Shown in pieces: positions 6,388-14,410 of a stretch of 16,774 nt of DNA (the stretch's first letter is position 1; each line of letters starts with the position of its first letter). A program made the position numbers and the translations under genes. This stretch comes from Nitrospinota bacterium (GTDB lineage: Bacteria > Nitrospinota > Nitrospinia > Nitrospinales > VA-1), in the NCBI GenBank assembly GCA_002731985.1, contig PCCT01000042.1, forward strand, positions 1-16,774. Direction: 5' to 3'. The notes beneath the pieces were generated by a model. That model made no database searches. It saw only the letters and a list, made by a program, of their open reading frames with translations, and was not told the DNA's origin.

Positions 6388-8004
6388 ATGAAAAGAGTTT
6401 CGATCACCATCCTACTGGCATTGCTGATAAGTGCCGCTAATCCGTTTCAGGCGCATGCCACCTTCCCGAGCAAAAGTGTAGTGTTCTGGGATCTCGGTCA
6501 ATCCGATGAAAAAAAAGATAAAGAATTGATGAAAGCCTATGACCTCGCGACACAGAAAGAATATGGACAGGCGCTTGCGATCATTGAGCAGAAAATGCAG
6601 AAATCTCCGAAGCAGGCTACTCTGTACGTAATGAAAGGCCTGATACTGAATGAAACGCGCATGTACATGCAAGCGGTCAGGGTATTGAATGAAAGCCAGA
6701 TGATGGAAGCACGCCACCCTGGAGTTCATTATGGATTCTGTGAGGTGTATCGAAACCTGGGAATGGCTGACCTCTCGCTCCAGGCCTGCAGAGTTGCCGA
6801 AGAAATTCATATCCATTTACCCGAATCGCACTACGAATACGCACAAATTCTGAAAGCAACCGGGGACATGAAAGGTGCCAACCAGTCCCTGGCGACAGCC
6901 GCAGAACTGGACCCGAACAACGCGCAATATCATCATGAAAGAGGAATGAACTTTTATTACCTGAACCAATATGATGATGCAGAGAAATCATTCCAGAAGG
7001 CATTGACAATTGATCCAACAGATGTGGACTCGGGGTATCAACTGGCATACATATACGCCGCCAGCAAAAAAGCGGACCTCGCCAAAAATCAAATCGAAAA
7101 AATCCTTAAAATCCGTAAAGAACACCCGAAACTGGAGTCCGCCAAAATATTAATGAAGTACATAGAAAATAATGCGCTTGATAAACTGCCGTTGGAAATC
7201 ATTCCCCATAAATATCATGTCGGCCGATCAAAATCGCTTTACAAGTCTGGCCAATATGGTCTCGCACTCATAGAAATTGAGACTGCAGCAAAGTTAAAGC
7301 CAAATGATCTTAAGGTCAAAGAAATACAGATTGGCCTGACTGGGTTTCTCCTGCGCGTGGATAAAACAGAAAAAGTGGTGAAAGAGATGATTGCTCTGGC
7401 GGGAGAAGATTCCGTCATCGCGGCCAAAGGGTATCAGGAACTGGGTGATATTGAAGTTGTACGAGGTCACTTACCTCTGGCTCGTTCATTTTATGAAAAA
7501 GCACTAAAACTCTCCGACCCAAATGGAGTAGCGCGGCAAACCCTTGACGAGTTACCAGAAAAAGCCGGGCCAAGCACCGGTCCACTTCCAGAAGCAGAGT
7601 TCTTCATCGAACCGAGTGAAGCTTTGAATCGCAAGGGAGAAATTTTTGCTCAGTATAAAATGTATAAACGGGCAATCGCCATGTATAGCCTGGTATTGAG
7701 AATCAAACCACAGCACCTGCCCAGTATGTTGAATACAGCAACCACCTACTACAACAGCACCAACTACGGCAAAGCCATTTCCATATTAGAGCGCCTTCTA
7801 ATATCGCATCCCCAGCATGACGATATCATAACGCACCACATTCTTCTGGCACAGGCCTATGTAAAAAGTGGTAATCGCGGGAAAGGTCTTAAAAATATCG
7901 ATATCGCCATTAAACTCAACCCTAAGGTCAAAGATATTATCAAGGCGAATCCAGAATTCGAACCTTTAAGAAATATGGACGAATATAAAAATCTGATCAA
8001 ATAA
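6388..8004 (+). CDS. Secreted tetratricopeptide-repeat protein
   Basis: A 538-residue protein with a signal peptide (ITILLALLISAANPF, probable cleavage after QAHA at about residue 24) and no further membrane segment, so it is likely periplasmic or outer-membrane associated. From about residue 47 onward it is a chain of TPR helices; clear units include those ending AAELDPNN, ALTIDPTD, AAKLKPND and LVLRIKPQ, and a last one near 495-515 (AIKLNPKV). A short Pro-rich linker (AGPSTGPLPEAE) separates the N- and C-terminal repeat blocks. TPR arrays mediate protein-protein contacts; no enzyme domain is present and the partner is unknown. The ATG is preceded by GAGG at a five-base distance. It follows the DUF1566 gene by 19 bases and is probably the last gene of the gatB transcript. 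Confidence 0.88.
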   Translation: MKRVSITILLALLISAANPFQAHATFPSKSVVFWDLGQSDEKKDKELMKAYDLATQKEYGQALAIIEQKMQKSPKQATLYVMKGLILNETRMYMQAVRVLNESQMMEARHPGVHYGFCEVYRNLGMADLSLQACRVAEEIHIHLPESHYEYAQILKATGDMKGANQSLATAAELDPNNAQYHHERGMNFYYLNQYDDAEKSFQKALTIDPTDVDSGYQLAYIYAASKKADLAKNQIEKILKIRKEHPKLESAKILMKYIENNALDKLPLEIIPHKYHVGRSKSLYKSGQYGLALIEIETAAKLKPNDLKVKEIQIGLTGFLLRVDKTEKVVKEMIALAGEDSVIAAKGYQELGDIEVVRGHLPLARSFYEKALKLSDPNGVARQTLDELPEKAGPSTGPLPEAEFFIEPSEALNRKGEIFAQYKMYKRAIAMYSLVLRIKPQHLPSMLNTATTYYNSTNYGKAISILERLLISHPQHDDIITHHILLAQAYVKSGNRGKGLKNIDIAIKLNPKVKDIIKANPEFEPLRNMDEYKNLIK

Positions 8005-8009
8005 ACCCA

Positions 8010-8055
8010 AGCCCACAAGCTTATCTCTAATATTGTTGCAGGCTGGTTTTCTTTT
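8010..8055 (+). terminator. Weak candidate terminator after the TPR gene
   Basis: AGCC (8010-8013) and CAA (8016-8018) can pair with TTG (8036-8038) and GGCT (8041-8044) around a 2x2 internal loop, followed by TTTTCTTTT at 8047-8055. The T-rich tail and the position just after the stop and before a new promoter are right, but the stem is weak and the loop long. Confidence 0.3.
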
Positions 8056-8088
8056 AAACTGAAACTGCACAATAAAAAGAACGTTAAT

Positions 8089-8116
8089 TTGACATTGAAG
8101 GCTTATCTTGTTAAAT
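8089..8116 (+). promoter_or_regulatory. Sigma70-type promoter upstream of the small secreted protein
   Basis: A perfect -35 TTGACA (8089-8094), a 16-base spacer and TTAAAT (8111-8116, 4 of 6 matches). Transcription would begin near 8124, giving a leader of almost 80 bases before the ATG at 8202. It may also serve the downstream peroxiredoxin gene. Confidence 0.55.
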
Positions 8117-8165
8117 CTTGGTAAAATCTGCAAAGTACATCTTTCGTCGCGTTCGCTGTAATGAC

Positions 8166-8194
8166 TGAGGCCGCCTCACACTTTAAATGTGGAG
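8166..8194 (+). promoter_or_regulatory. Leader with two competing short hairpins over the ribosome site
   Basis: TGAGG (8166-8170) can pair with CCTCA (8174-8178). The same CTCACA stretch can instead pair with TGT-GGAG (8188-8194), which contains the GGAG ribosome site for the ATG at 8202. The two structures exclude each other. Both are short (five or six pairs, one with a bulge), so the switch idea is tentative; the first element could equally be a protein-binding palindrome. Confidence 0.25.
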
Positions 8195-8201
8195 AAGATT
8201 T

Positions 8202-8651
8202 ATGTTTGACATTGAGAACCCACGAACTTTTTTCGCCAAAAATTCATCAAATTTATTTTCCATTTGTATAGCACTACTCATACTGTTATTTCCATTCACA
8301 GCACTGGCTGAAAACTCACCCTGCCAAAACGCCAGCGTGCATCTGCGCGGTGACCTGGACACTATAATGGCCAGAGGTGGGGTATGGACTCTCATGGAAC
8401 AAAATCAGGAGCTCAAAGAAAAATCGATGCTTGGGTTCCAAGTTGACGGCAAACTCTCAAGGATAGTCGGCAGTTTTGAGACCTTATGCGAAACTGGGAA
8501 AAATCCCACAAAACAACTATTCATAGCCATCCAGAATATTCTTGGAGAAGCAAGAACAGCTTTTAACCCAAGCTCTTCAGGAGATAAATTACTGGAAGAA
8601 ATCAACGTGGTGAACAAAAATTTAGATACCCTTCTCGCAAAAATCGAATAA
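8202..8651 (+). CDS. Small secreted protein of unknown function
   Basis: A 149-residue protein. The ATG at 8202 is chosen over the in-frame ATG at 8187 because GGAG (8191-8194) lies seven bases before it. The N-terminus is a signal peptide with hydrophobic core LFSICIALLILLFPF and likely cleavage at ALA/ENS (about residue 31). The mature protein of about 118 residues is helical, carries two Cys (one just after the cleavage site in NSPCQ, one in FETLCETG) that could form a disulfide, and ends in a heptad-like amphipathic stretch (LLEEINVVNKNLDTLLAKIE). I do not recognise a family. It has its own promoter at 8089-8116 and lies 33 bases before the peroxiredoxin gene, so the two may share a transcript. 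Confidence 0.75.
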   Translation: MFDIENPRTFFAKNSSNLFSICIALLILLFPFTALAENSPCQNASVHLRGDLDTIMARGGVWTLMEQNQELKEKSMLGFQVDGKLSRIVGSFETLCETGKNPTKQLFIAIQNILGEARTAFNPSSSGDKLLEEINVVNKNLDTLLAKIE

Positions 8652-8684
8652 CATTTTCATTATTGTATTTTCAGGAGCAGCGCA

Positions 8685-9143
8685 ATGGTAAAAGAAGGAA
8701 ATAAAGCTCCTGACTTCTCAGGAAGGGATCAAAACGGAATATCTATAAAGCTAAGTTCTTTTAGAGGGAAGAAGAACGTCGTTCTCTATTTCTACCCGAA
8801 GGATATGACCCCCGGATGTGCAACTGAGGCCTGTGACTTCAGAGACCAGTTCAAGAAGTTCAAAAACACCGTAATCCTTGGTGTCAGCATTGATCCCCCC
8901 GAACGGCACCAGAGATTCATCGACAAATACGACCTGCCGTTTGAACTCATCTCAGACGAAAACAAAAAAGTAGTAAATAAATATGGGGTCTGGCAGGAAA
9001 AGAAGTTGTACGGAAAAACCTTCATGGGGATCGTCCGATCTACCTTTATCATCGATAAAAAGGGAACAATCCAGAAAATTTTCTCAAAGGTCAAAGTTAA
9101 AGGACATGTCGATGAAGTGCTTGACGTCCTCAAGGAAATTTAA
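8685..9143 (+). CDS. bcp: Thiol peroxidase of the BCP/PrxQ peroxiredoxin class
   Basis: A 152-residue cytosolic peroxiredoxin that reduces hydrogen peroxide and organic hydroperoxides using thioredoxin-type donors. The thioredoxin-like fold carries the active-site motif TPGC with the peroxidatic Cys45 and the resolving Cys50 five residues later (TPGCATEAC), the BCP/PrxQ arrangement. Arg118 in GIVRSTFIID completes the catalytic triad Thr42/Cys45/Arg118. The length is normal. AGGAG (8673-8677) lies seven bases before the ATG. The gene converges with the aminopeptidase gene; only eight bases separate the two stop codons. Clear to the class level; the preferred substrate is not visible. Confidence 0.95.
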   Translation: MVKEGNKAPDFSGRDQNGISIKLSSFRGKKNVVLYFYPKDMTPGCATEACDFRDQFKKFKNTVILGVSIDPPERHQRFIDKYDLPFELISDENKKVVNKYGVWQEKKLYGKTFMGIVRSTFIIDKKGTIQKIFSKVKVKGHVDEVLDVLKEI

Positions 9144-9151
9144 TTACCGCC

Positions 9152-10564
9152 CTACCCGCCTCTAACGTTTGACATCAGTTTTTCAATTTGCGCCACAGTC
9201 TTGGGTATCGACCGTGAAAGATTTCTGCATCCTGTCTTTGTGATCAACAGATTGTCTTCAATACGAATGCCTATTTCCTCATCATAAAACTTTCCGTTAA
9301 GGCGGATACTGAAGGAGCCGTATAGTCCCGGCTCATTGCTTATCAACCAACCCTCCTTCATCGGCTCACTGGCATAGTTGCGAAACGGGTCACCATCATG
9401 CTCCTGCTCTCCCATCAAATGACTCACACCGTGAGGGCGATCCTTATACTTCAACTTACATTTGCCACCTGCTTTTTTAAACACGCTATCAAGGCTTCTG
9501 CTCAATGACTCCCAACAACAATCATTCAGTTCATTGATAGCCACCCCAGCCCGAGCTTTTCTCTGGACCGCCGATTGCGTTTTCAGCACAATTTCGTACA
9601 ACATCTTTTGTAGCGGATTAAATTTCCCAGACGCAGGAACGGTACGACTGATATCAGCATGCATCGTCATCCAACGCACACCAAAGTCCAGAAGGACAAG
9701 CTCCTTCTTAATAAAAGCGTCATCATTCTTCATATAGTGCAGTACTGTCGCATTTCGGCCCGATGCTATGATCGAAGGGAAACTTAGGCCATAAGGCGAG
9801 CCTTCCAGTATTCGCCCTTCAAGAAAACCCTGCACCTGATACTCATTTTTAAAGCGGGAAAAGTTTTTTAAAGTTTCGCTAAATCCCCGCCCGGTAACTT
9901 TTTGTGCAATGAGAGTATTTGCCACATCATAAGAATCCAGTGGCAGACGAAGCTCAAAATGGCTTTTCATGATGTTGCACAATCCTGAGGCCGATCCTGT
10001 CCATGAACGTAGATAACGAGCCAGCCGGGCTTTAAACTTTCCATTGTGATCACCATTGATCTCAACAGCTTTCTTACCTTTACGGCCTTGCATCCACAAC
10101 GTACCCAGATTTTTGCTCCTGCGTTTCTTAAAGCGCTCCTTAAGAACTTTCTCGAAATCAGCGATATCACGAACATCTTCAATCCCTGTAATACGCTTCA
10201 CCTCTTGAACACTTTTCGGGTCACCCACGCCAAAACGAATCCCATCCCAAAATTCTTTGGACGGGTCCTTTTTACCAACAAAAAGTATTTCGTCCGACTC
10301 ACGGGAGCCGGGATCAAGCAATAGGATGACATTGGACTGATTAACTCCGGTAAGGTACATGATCGCAGGCTCCTGGTATGTGGCACAATGAGCATAGGCC
10401 CACACCGTTTCCTGCCCGGGTCCATACGGGACACCAGTAACAGCCATCAAAATACCTTCCGCATCCATTAGCTTTTTCCGTCGGGTGCGAAACCTTTTTT
10501 TTGCTAAATTGCCCGCACCGCCATCACGGAAAATTCCAGAGTAGGTTTTTTTTTGATCCTTCAT
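9152..10564 (-). CDS. pepP: M24B metallopeptidase, Xaa-Pro aminopeptidase type
   Basis: A 470-residue cytosolic metallopeptidase expected to remove an N-terminal residue preceding proline. An N-terminal AMP_N domain (about 20-180, with AKKRFRTRRKKL near its start) precedes the pita-bread catalytic domain (about 200-460). All five metal ligands are present: Asp293 (LLDFG), Asp304 (MHADISRT), His382 (GVSHLMG), Glu411 (NEPGLY) and Glu436 (RIED). His276 (TVLHY) and His389 (QEHDGD) match the substrate-handling histidines of PepP. The length is slightly above the roughly 440 residues of typical PepP owing to a basic N-terminal tail. The ATG at 10564 has only a poor ribosome site; a TATAAT hexamer sits at 10586-10581 but without a matching -35. 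It lies downstream of, and in the same direction as, the traB-like gene and the methyltransferase fragment. Confidence 0.92.
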   Translation of the reverse strand: MKDQKKTYSGIFRDGGAGNLAKKRFRTRRKKLMDAEGILMAVTGVPYGPGQETVWAYAHCATYQEPAIMYLTGVNQSNVILLLDPGSRESDEILFVGKKDPSKEFWDGIRFGVGDPKSVQEVKRITGIEDVRDIADFEKVLKERFKKRRSKNLGTLWMQGRKGKKAVEINGDHNGKFKARLARYLRSWTGSASGLCNIMKSHFELRLPLDSYDVANTLIAQKVTGRGFSETLKNFSRFKNEYQVQGFLEGRILEGSPYGLSFPSIIASGRNATVLHYMKNDDAFIKKELVLLDFGVRWMTMHADISRTVPASGKFNPLQKMLYEIVLKTQSAVQRKARAGVAINELNDCCWESLSRSLDSVFKKAGGKCKLKYKDRPHGVSHLMGEQEHDGDPFRNYASEPMKEGWLISNEPGLYGSFSIRLNGKFYDEEIGIRIEDNLLITKTGCRNLSRSIPKTVAQIEKLMSNVRGG

Positions 10565-10594
10565 CGACCGATCACAATTTATTATATTGGGTAT

Positions 10595-10789
10595 TTAAAA
10601 TACACCGCTGGTAATATAGTGTAGTGTAAAATCAAAAGGAGTGCGCCCGCACCCCGGTATGATCGCCTTACATGGGGAAACCTTCCTTTCCTCCCACAAC
10701 CGCACAAACGGAGGAGCCACTTCCCCTATATCCCGGCGCTCCCAGTCATCACGCGAATACCCACCCTGGACATCATCACCGTCACCCAT
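10595..10789 (-). pseudogene. N-terminal remnant of a thiopurine-methyltransferase-like (TPMT family) SAM methyltransferase
   Basis: A 64-residue frame with a good ribosome site (AAGGA six bases before the ATG at 10789). The sequence DDWERRDIGEVAPPFVRLWEE and the following IIPGCGR correspond to the start of TPMT-family methyltransferases: a W-x-x-R region, a PPFV segment and the first SAM-binding loop PGCGRG. The match stops right after PGCGR, then the frame runs through non-homologous residues (TPFDFTLHYITSGVF) to a stop. Intact members are about 200 residues, so about three quarters of the enzyme is missing, and neither of the other two minus-strand frames continues the fold. It sits 27 bases after the traB-like gene and 30 bases before the aminopeptidase start. 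It is most likely a gene decayed by deletion; a short functional product is possible but not a working methyltransferase. Confidence 0.65.
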
Positions 10790-10816
10790 GAGCTTTCCTT
10801 CTGTTACAGTGAACTA

Positions 10817-12010
10817 TCACCCCAATATTTGCTGAACGATGGAAGCACCCGCAACATAAGTTCCAACTGCTGACCCTACGTTGGCAAAGAAAAAAACGAG
10901 AAGCACCCGGACAACACCATTTTTCCACCACATGGGGAAAGAGGCGATATCTTCCCGCAACCGTTCAAAGTCAGTTACCTTGGGTTTACGCAAATAAGAC
11001 TCAACCAGCCCCACCACCACACCAGCGCCAATGGTAGGGTTGAGTGAAGTCAGCGGTGCGGCAAGGAAAGCCGTAAGAACTGACAGAGGATGCGCAAAAG
11101 CCAAAGCGGCACCCAAGGCACTCAATCCGCCATTTATTACCACCCATGTCATCACCAGACTCCACCCCAACTCCGGGGATTGCTGATAGCCCACGTAGAA
11201 CATTCCAAGTATAAATGCACAAATCGCCCAACCAATGAAATATCCGACCCGGCTTGAAGGTGGCTTTATACTCAATTCATCTATTCGACTTTGACCTGCA
11301 GGATTCTTGAATGCCGGTTCCATACCGATAAGATGTCCCGCACCCACCATCGCCAGAATGTTTTTGGGAGCGTTCTTAGAAGCGGCGAGCAATGCCAGCT
11401 TTCCAGTCATGAATTCATCACGCTCATCAATCAGCACCCTCTTGATCTCAGGAAGGGATTCACCAAACTCTTCAATCACAGAATGAAGCATGTCCCCTTT
11501 TTTCAGGCTTTCTATTTGCTCATGGTCAACGTCTTCCCCCACAAAAATTCCAACGACCAGACCAGAAAATATTTTTATTTTTTGCCAGAACGATACCTCC
11601 GTTACAAGCCGGTGGAGAGTGGTGGAAATATCGCGATCAATAACCTCTAATCGAATATTTTTCTCGCGAGCCAGCTCTGTCGCCCGAATCATTTCCTTTC
11701 CTGCTTCGATACCAACCTTATCCGCCAAACGTTTCTGATAGGCCGAAAGTGCCAGGTTGATCAACAGCAGTGACGCCTTTTTCTTTTTGAAAATTTCAAA
11801 AATATTCAGGTTCTTCCACCAGGACTGATTGACCAGATTTTCATAACGTGCTGGACAAAGCTCGACCGCAATACAATCAAACTCCCCGCTCATTATTTTT
11901 TCCTCAACCAGCACAACACTTTCTTTGGACACATGTGCTGTTCCAAGTAGAGTTATGGTCGATCCACTTATTTGAACTGTTTTTATAATATCTTTATTCT
12001 CTGTAGCCAC
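10817..12010 (-). CDS. TraB/PrgY (Tiki-like) family membrane protein
   Basis: A 397-residue inner-membrane protein. The N-terminal TraB domain carries the hallmark motifs LLGTAHVS at 21-28, the conserved Glu50 in VELC, DRDI at 125-128, DERDEFM at 195-201 and GAGH at 223-226. The C-terminal part (about 255-390) has four or so hydrophobic helices. This family includes the enterococcal pheromone-shutdown proteins TraB/PrgY and is related to the Tiki proteases; a metal-dependent peptidase activity has been proposed from the conserved His and Glu residues, but the role in bacteria such as this one is unknown. The start is a GTG at 12010 with a strong ribosome site GAGGTGA seven bases upstream. It is divergent from uvrB and is followed by a methyltransferase fragment and pepP. 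Confidence 0.88.
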   Translation of the reverse strand: MATENKDIIKTVQISGSTITLLGTAHVSKESVVLVEEKIMSGEFDCIAVELCPARYENLVNQSWWKNLNIFEIFKKKKASLLLINLALSAYQKRLADKVGIEAGKEMIRATELAREKNIRLEVIDRDISTTLHRLVTEVSFWQKIKIFSGLVVGIFVGEDVDHEQIESLKKGDMLHSVIEEFGESLPEIKRVLIDERDEFMTGKLALLAASKNAPKNILAMVGAGHLIGMEPAFKNPAGQSRIDELSIKPPSSRVGYFIGWAICAFILGMFYVGYQQSPELGWSLVMTWVVINGGLSALGAALAFAHPLSVLTAFLAAPLTSLNPTIGAGVVVGLVESYLRKPKVTDFERLREDIASFPMWWKNGVVRVLLVFFFANVGSAVGTYVAGASIVQQILG

Positions 12011-12211
12011 TTAAAGCTCACCTCAAATAAAAAATTTCCGGAATCTTCAAAGAAACCGGAGAAATAAAGTACCCTCAAAATCACCTTAACTAAGCTTGTG
12101 AAAATGGCAGGGGGATGGGACTCAGTAAAATTATAGTTATTTAGACACCGATTACTTAATTTACCACATATTTTATGCTATTTTAACCAGAATCCAAAAA
12201 CAGGAAAGTCG
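12011..12211. other. Divergent intergenic region between the traB-like gene and uvrB
   Basis: This 201-base AT-rich stretch must hold promoters for both directions. I find the ribosome sites (GAGGTGA for the traB-like gene on the minus strand; AGGA six bases before uvrB), but no hexamer pair close enough to consensus to call on either strand. No E. coli-type or Gram-positive-type LexA box is visible before uvrB. Confidence 0.5.
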
Positions 12212-14203
12212 ATGCAACCCTTTAAAGTAAAGGCACCATTCCAGCCAGCAGGCGACCAGTCTGGAGCCATCCATCAGTTGACGGAGGGCATCCGTTCGGG
12301 CACCCGTAATCAGACTCTTCTTGGAGTGACTGGGTCGGGGAAAACCTTCACCCTTGCCAAGGTAATAGAAGAAGTCCAAAAGCCCACTCTGGTTCTTGCT
12401 CACAATAAAACACTTGCGGCTCAGCTTTATGGGGAATTTAAAGAATTTTTCCCTGATAACGCCGTTGGATATTTTGTCAGTTACTACGATTACTATCAAC
12501 CCGAGGCCTATCTGCCCAAAACCGATACTTTTATCGAAAAGGACGCATCAATCAATGATGAAATCGACAAGCTACGTCACGCCGCCACCCATGCCCTGTT
12601 TGAACGCCGTGATGTGGTTATCGTAGCCAGCGTGTCCTGCATATACGGCCTGGGCTCGCCAGAAGCTTACCACGGAATGTTGCTTTTCATTGAAACCGGA
12701 ATGCAGGTTGAACGTGAACATATTTTGCAAAAACTGATAGACATTCAGTACAAAAGAAATGATGTGGATTTTCAGCGCGGAACCTTTCGTGCCCGGGGTG
12801 ATACGGTTGATGTGCTTCCTGTTTACGAACGGAACGAGGCCATACGCATCGAATTTTTTGGCGATACCATAGACAGAATCACTGCGTTCGATCCGCTGAC
12901 CCAACAGCATATCCGCGATCTTGACCGAATAGGCATTTACCCAGCAAGCCACTACGTCACCCCCAAAGAGCCTCTTAAACGTGCCGTCAAATATATTCGC
13001 GAGGAACTGCTTGAGCGCATTGCTTATTTTGAAAGCCAGAACCTGTTGATAGAAGCACAGCGGATAGAGCAACGAACCATGTTCGATCTTGAAATGATAA
13101 AAGAAGTAGGGTACTGCCAGGGCATCGAAAACTATTCGCGTTATCTCATGGACAGACCGGCAGGCCACCCGCCGCCGACGCTTTTAGATTATTTTCCAGA
13201 CGACTCCCTATTTGTTATTGACGAAAGTCATGCCACAACCCCTCAATTGAACGGAATGTACAGAGGAGACCGCTCACGCAAAGAAACACTTATACGACAC
13301 GGATTCCGCCTCCCATCTGCCTTTGACAACCGACCGCTTAAGTTTGATGAATTCGAGAAGCACGTGGGACAAGTAATCTACGTATCCGCCACACCAGCTC
13401 AATATGAATTGGAAAAGTCTGAAGATCACGTCACCCAGCTCATAGTTCGTCCTACCGGTTTAATCGATCCGGAAATAGACATACGCCCCATCAAAGAGCA
13501 AGTCGATGACCTGCACAAAGAAATCAATATACGGGCCGCCAGAAACGAACGCACTCTGATAACCACACTGACGAAACGATTCTCAGAAGACTTGACAGAA
13601 CACTACACAGAACTTGGACTAAAAGTAAAATATCTTCATTCTGACATAGAAACACTTGAACGAAGCCAGATCATTCGCGAATTACGTTTGGGAGAATTCG
13701 ATGCTTTGATAGGAATCAATTTACTGCGTGAAGGACTGGACATTCCTGAAGTATCTCTGGTAGCAATTCTCGATGCGGATAAGGAGGGGTTTCTCAGGTC
13801 AACAACTTCATTGATTCAGACCTCAGGACGCGCCGCGAGAAACGTTGAAGGAAAAGTTATTTTCTATGCAGACACCATTACCCTGTCCATGCAAAAAGCA
13901 ATCGATGAAATGAATCGGCGAAGAAACATCCAAATCGAATACAACGAGGCTCACCAGATAGTTCCAGAATCAATCAAAAAATCGATCAACGACATTCTGG
14001 TTAAGCATGAAAAACTACCTGTGCCTTCTATGGTGCACGAAGAAGAGGAGGAATACCTTTCGGGAATAGATGTACCTAAACTGATCGAAAAACTTGAAAA
14101 ACAGATGCATGCCGCGGCAAAGAATCTGGAATTTGAAAAAGCCGCCGAATTGCGCGACAGAGTTAAACGAATCAGGGAAAAAGATCTATTTTTTACCGCC
14201 TGA
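12212..14203 (+). CDS. uvrB: UvrABC excinuclease subunit B
   Basis: A 663-residue nucleotide-excision-repair protein that takes damaged DNA from UvrA, verifies the lesion with its beta-hairpin and helicase-like ATPase, and recruits UvrC. Visible parts: Walker A GVTGSGKT at 38-45; the beta-hairpin region [20 protein letters not shown] at 91-110; DESH at 337-340; SAT at 392-394; helicase motif V near 499-512 ([15 protein letters not shown]); motif [11 protein letters not shown] at 536-544; and the C-terminal UVR coiled-coil domain at about 623-658, which binds UvrC. Length and architecture are complete. Motif VI has Ser where most UvrB proteins have Ile (QTIGRAARN). The ATG at 12212 has AGGA six bases upstream. 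Its stop codon directly abuts the stop of the convergent PilZ fragment. Confidence 0.97.
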   Translation: MQPFKVKAPFQPAGDQSGAIHQLTEGIRSGTRNQTLLGVTGSGKTFTLAKVIEEVQKPTLVLAHNKTLAAQLYGEFKEFFPDNAVGYFVSYYDYYQPEAYLPKTDTFIEKDASINDEIDKLRHAATHALFERRDVVIVASVSCIYGLGSPEAYHGMLLFIETGMQVEREHILQKLIDIQYKRNDVDFQRGTFRARGDTVDVLPVYERNEAIRIEFFGDTIDRITAFDPLTQQHIRDLDRIGIYPASHYVTPKEPLKRAVKYIREELLERIAYFESQNLLIEAQRIEQRTMFDLEMIKEVGYCQGIENYSRYLMDRPAGHPPPTLLDYFPDDSLFVIDESHATTPQLNGMYRGDRSRKETLIRHGFRLPSAFDNRPLKFDEFEKHVGQVIYVSATPAQYELEKSEDHVTQLIVRPTGLIDPEIDIRPIKEQVDDLHKEINIRAARNERTLITTLTKRFSEDLTEHYTELGLKVKYLHSDIETLERSQIIRELRLGEFDALIGINLLREGLDIPEVSLVAILDADKEGFLRSTTSLIQTSGRAARNVEGKVIFYADTITLSMQKAIDEMNRRRNIQIEYNEAHQIVPESIKKSINDILVKHEKLPVPSMVHEEEEEYLSGIDVPKLIEKLEKQMHAAAKNLEFEKAAELRDRVKRIREKDLFFTA

Positions 14204-14410
14204 TCAGCCTCTGGAGTTTCCCCGACGCTCATTGGCCCGACTTCCTAAAAATCCTCCCAGAGTTTCATACTGTGCCTCGGAAATGTCAATAAATGACACC
14301 CCTGTCACAAAAGGTTCGTTTTCACTCCGGGGATTCCTACGAACATTCTTAATAATTGCGTTGCGCCCCTCGATCTTTCCTTCAGGAAAATCCATCGCCT
14401 TAGAAATCAA
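14204..14410 (-). CDS. C-terminal half of a PilZ-like domain, coupled to mrdA (fragment or small protein)
   Basis: A 68-residue product if started at the TTG at 14410, whose bases overlap the mrdA TGA (TTGA, 4 bases); an in-frame ATG lies at 14395. The sequence DFPEGKIEGRNAIIKNVRR, then FVTGVSFIDISEAQYETLGGFLG, resembles the second half of PilZ domains (the beta strands with xGVxFxDIS and the final helix). The N-terminal half with the c-di-GMP-binding RxxxR and D/NxSxxG motifs is absent, so it should not bind c-di-GMP in the usual way. Neither possible start has a good ribosome site (AAGG is only two bases before the ATG), so translation would depend on coupling to mrdA. It may be a decayed PilZ gene or a real short protein; a chance similarity cannot be excluded. 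Confidence 0.5.
   Translation of the reverse strand: MISKAMDFPEGKIEGRNAIIKNVRRNPRSENEPFVTGVSFIDISEAQYETLGGFLGSRANERRGNSRG

Noticed and set aside
10581..10586. TATAAT hexamer before pepP on the minus strand
   Set aside because: No -35-like hexamer occurs at 15 to 18 bases and no extended -10 TG is present, so it is not called as a promoter.
10641..10835. 64-codon plus-strand frame opposite the methyltransferase fragment
   Set aside because: The minus-strand frame has a strong ribosome site and recognisable TPMT-family motifs; the plus-strand translation has neither.
12011..12211. Possible SOS (LexA) operator before uvrB
   Set aside because: No CTGT-N8-ACAG or GAAC-N4-GTTC type site is present; lineage-specific operators cannot be judged from one promoter.
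12572..13168. 198-codon open frame on the minus strand opposite uvrB
   Set aside because: uvrB is complete through this stretch with its conserved motifs, and the antisense translation shows no domain; it is a shadow.
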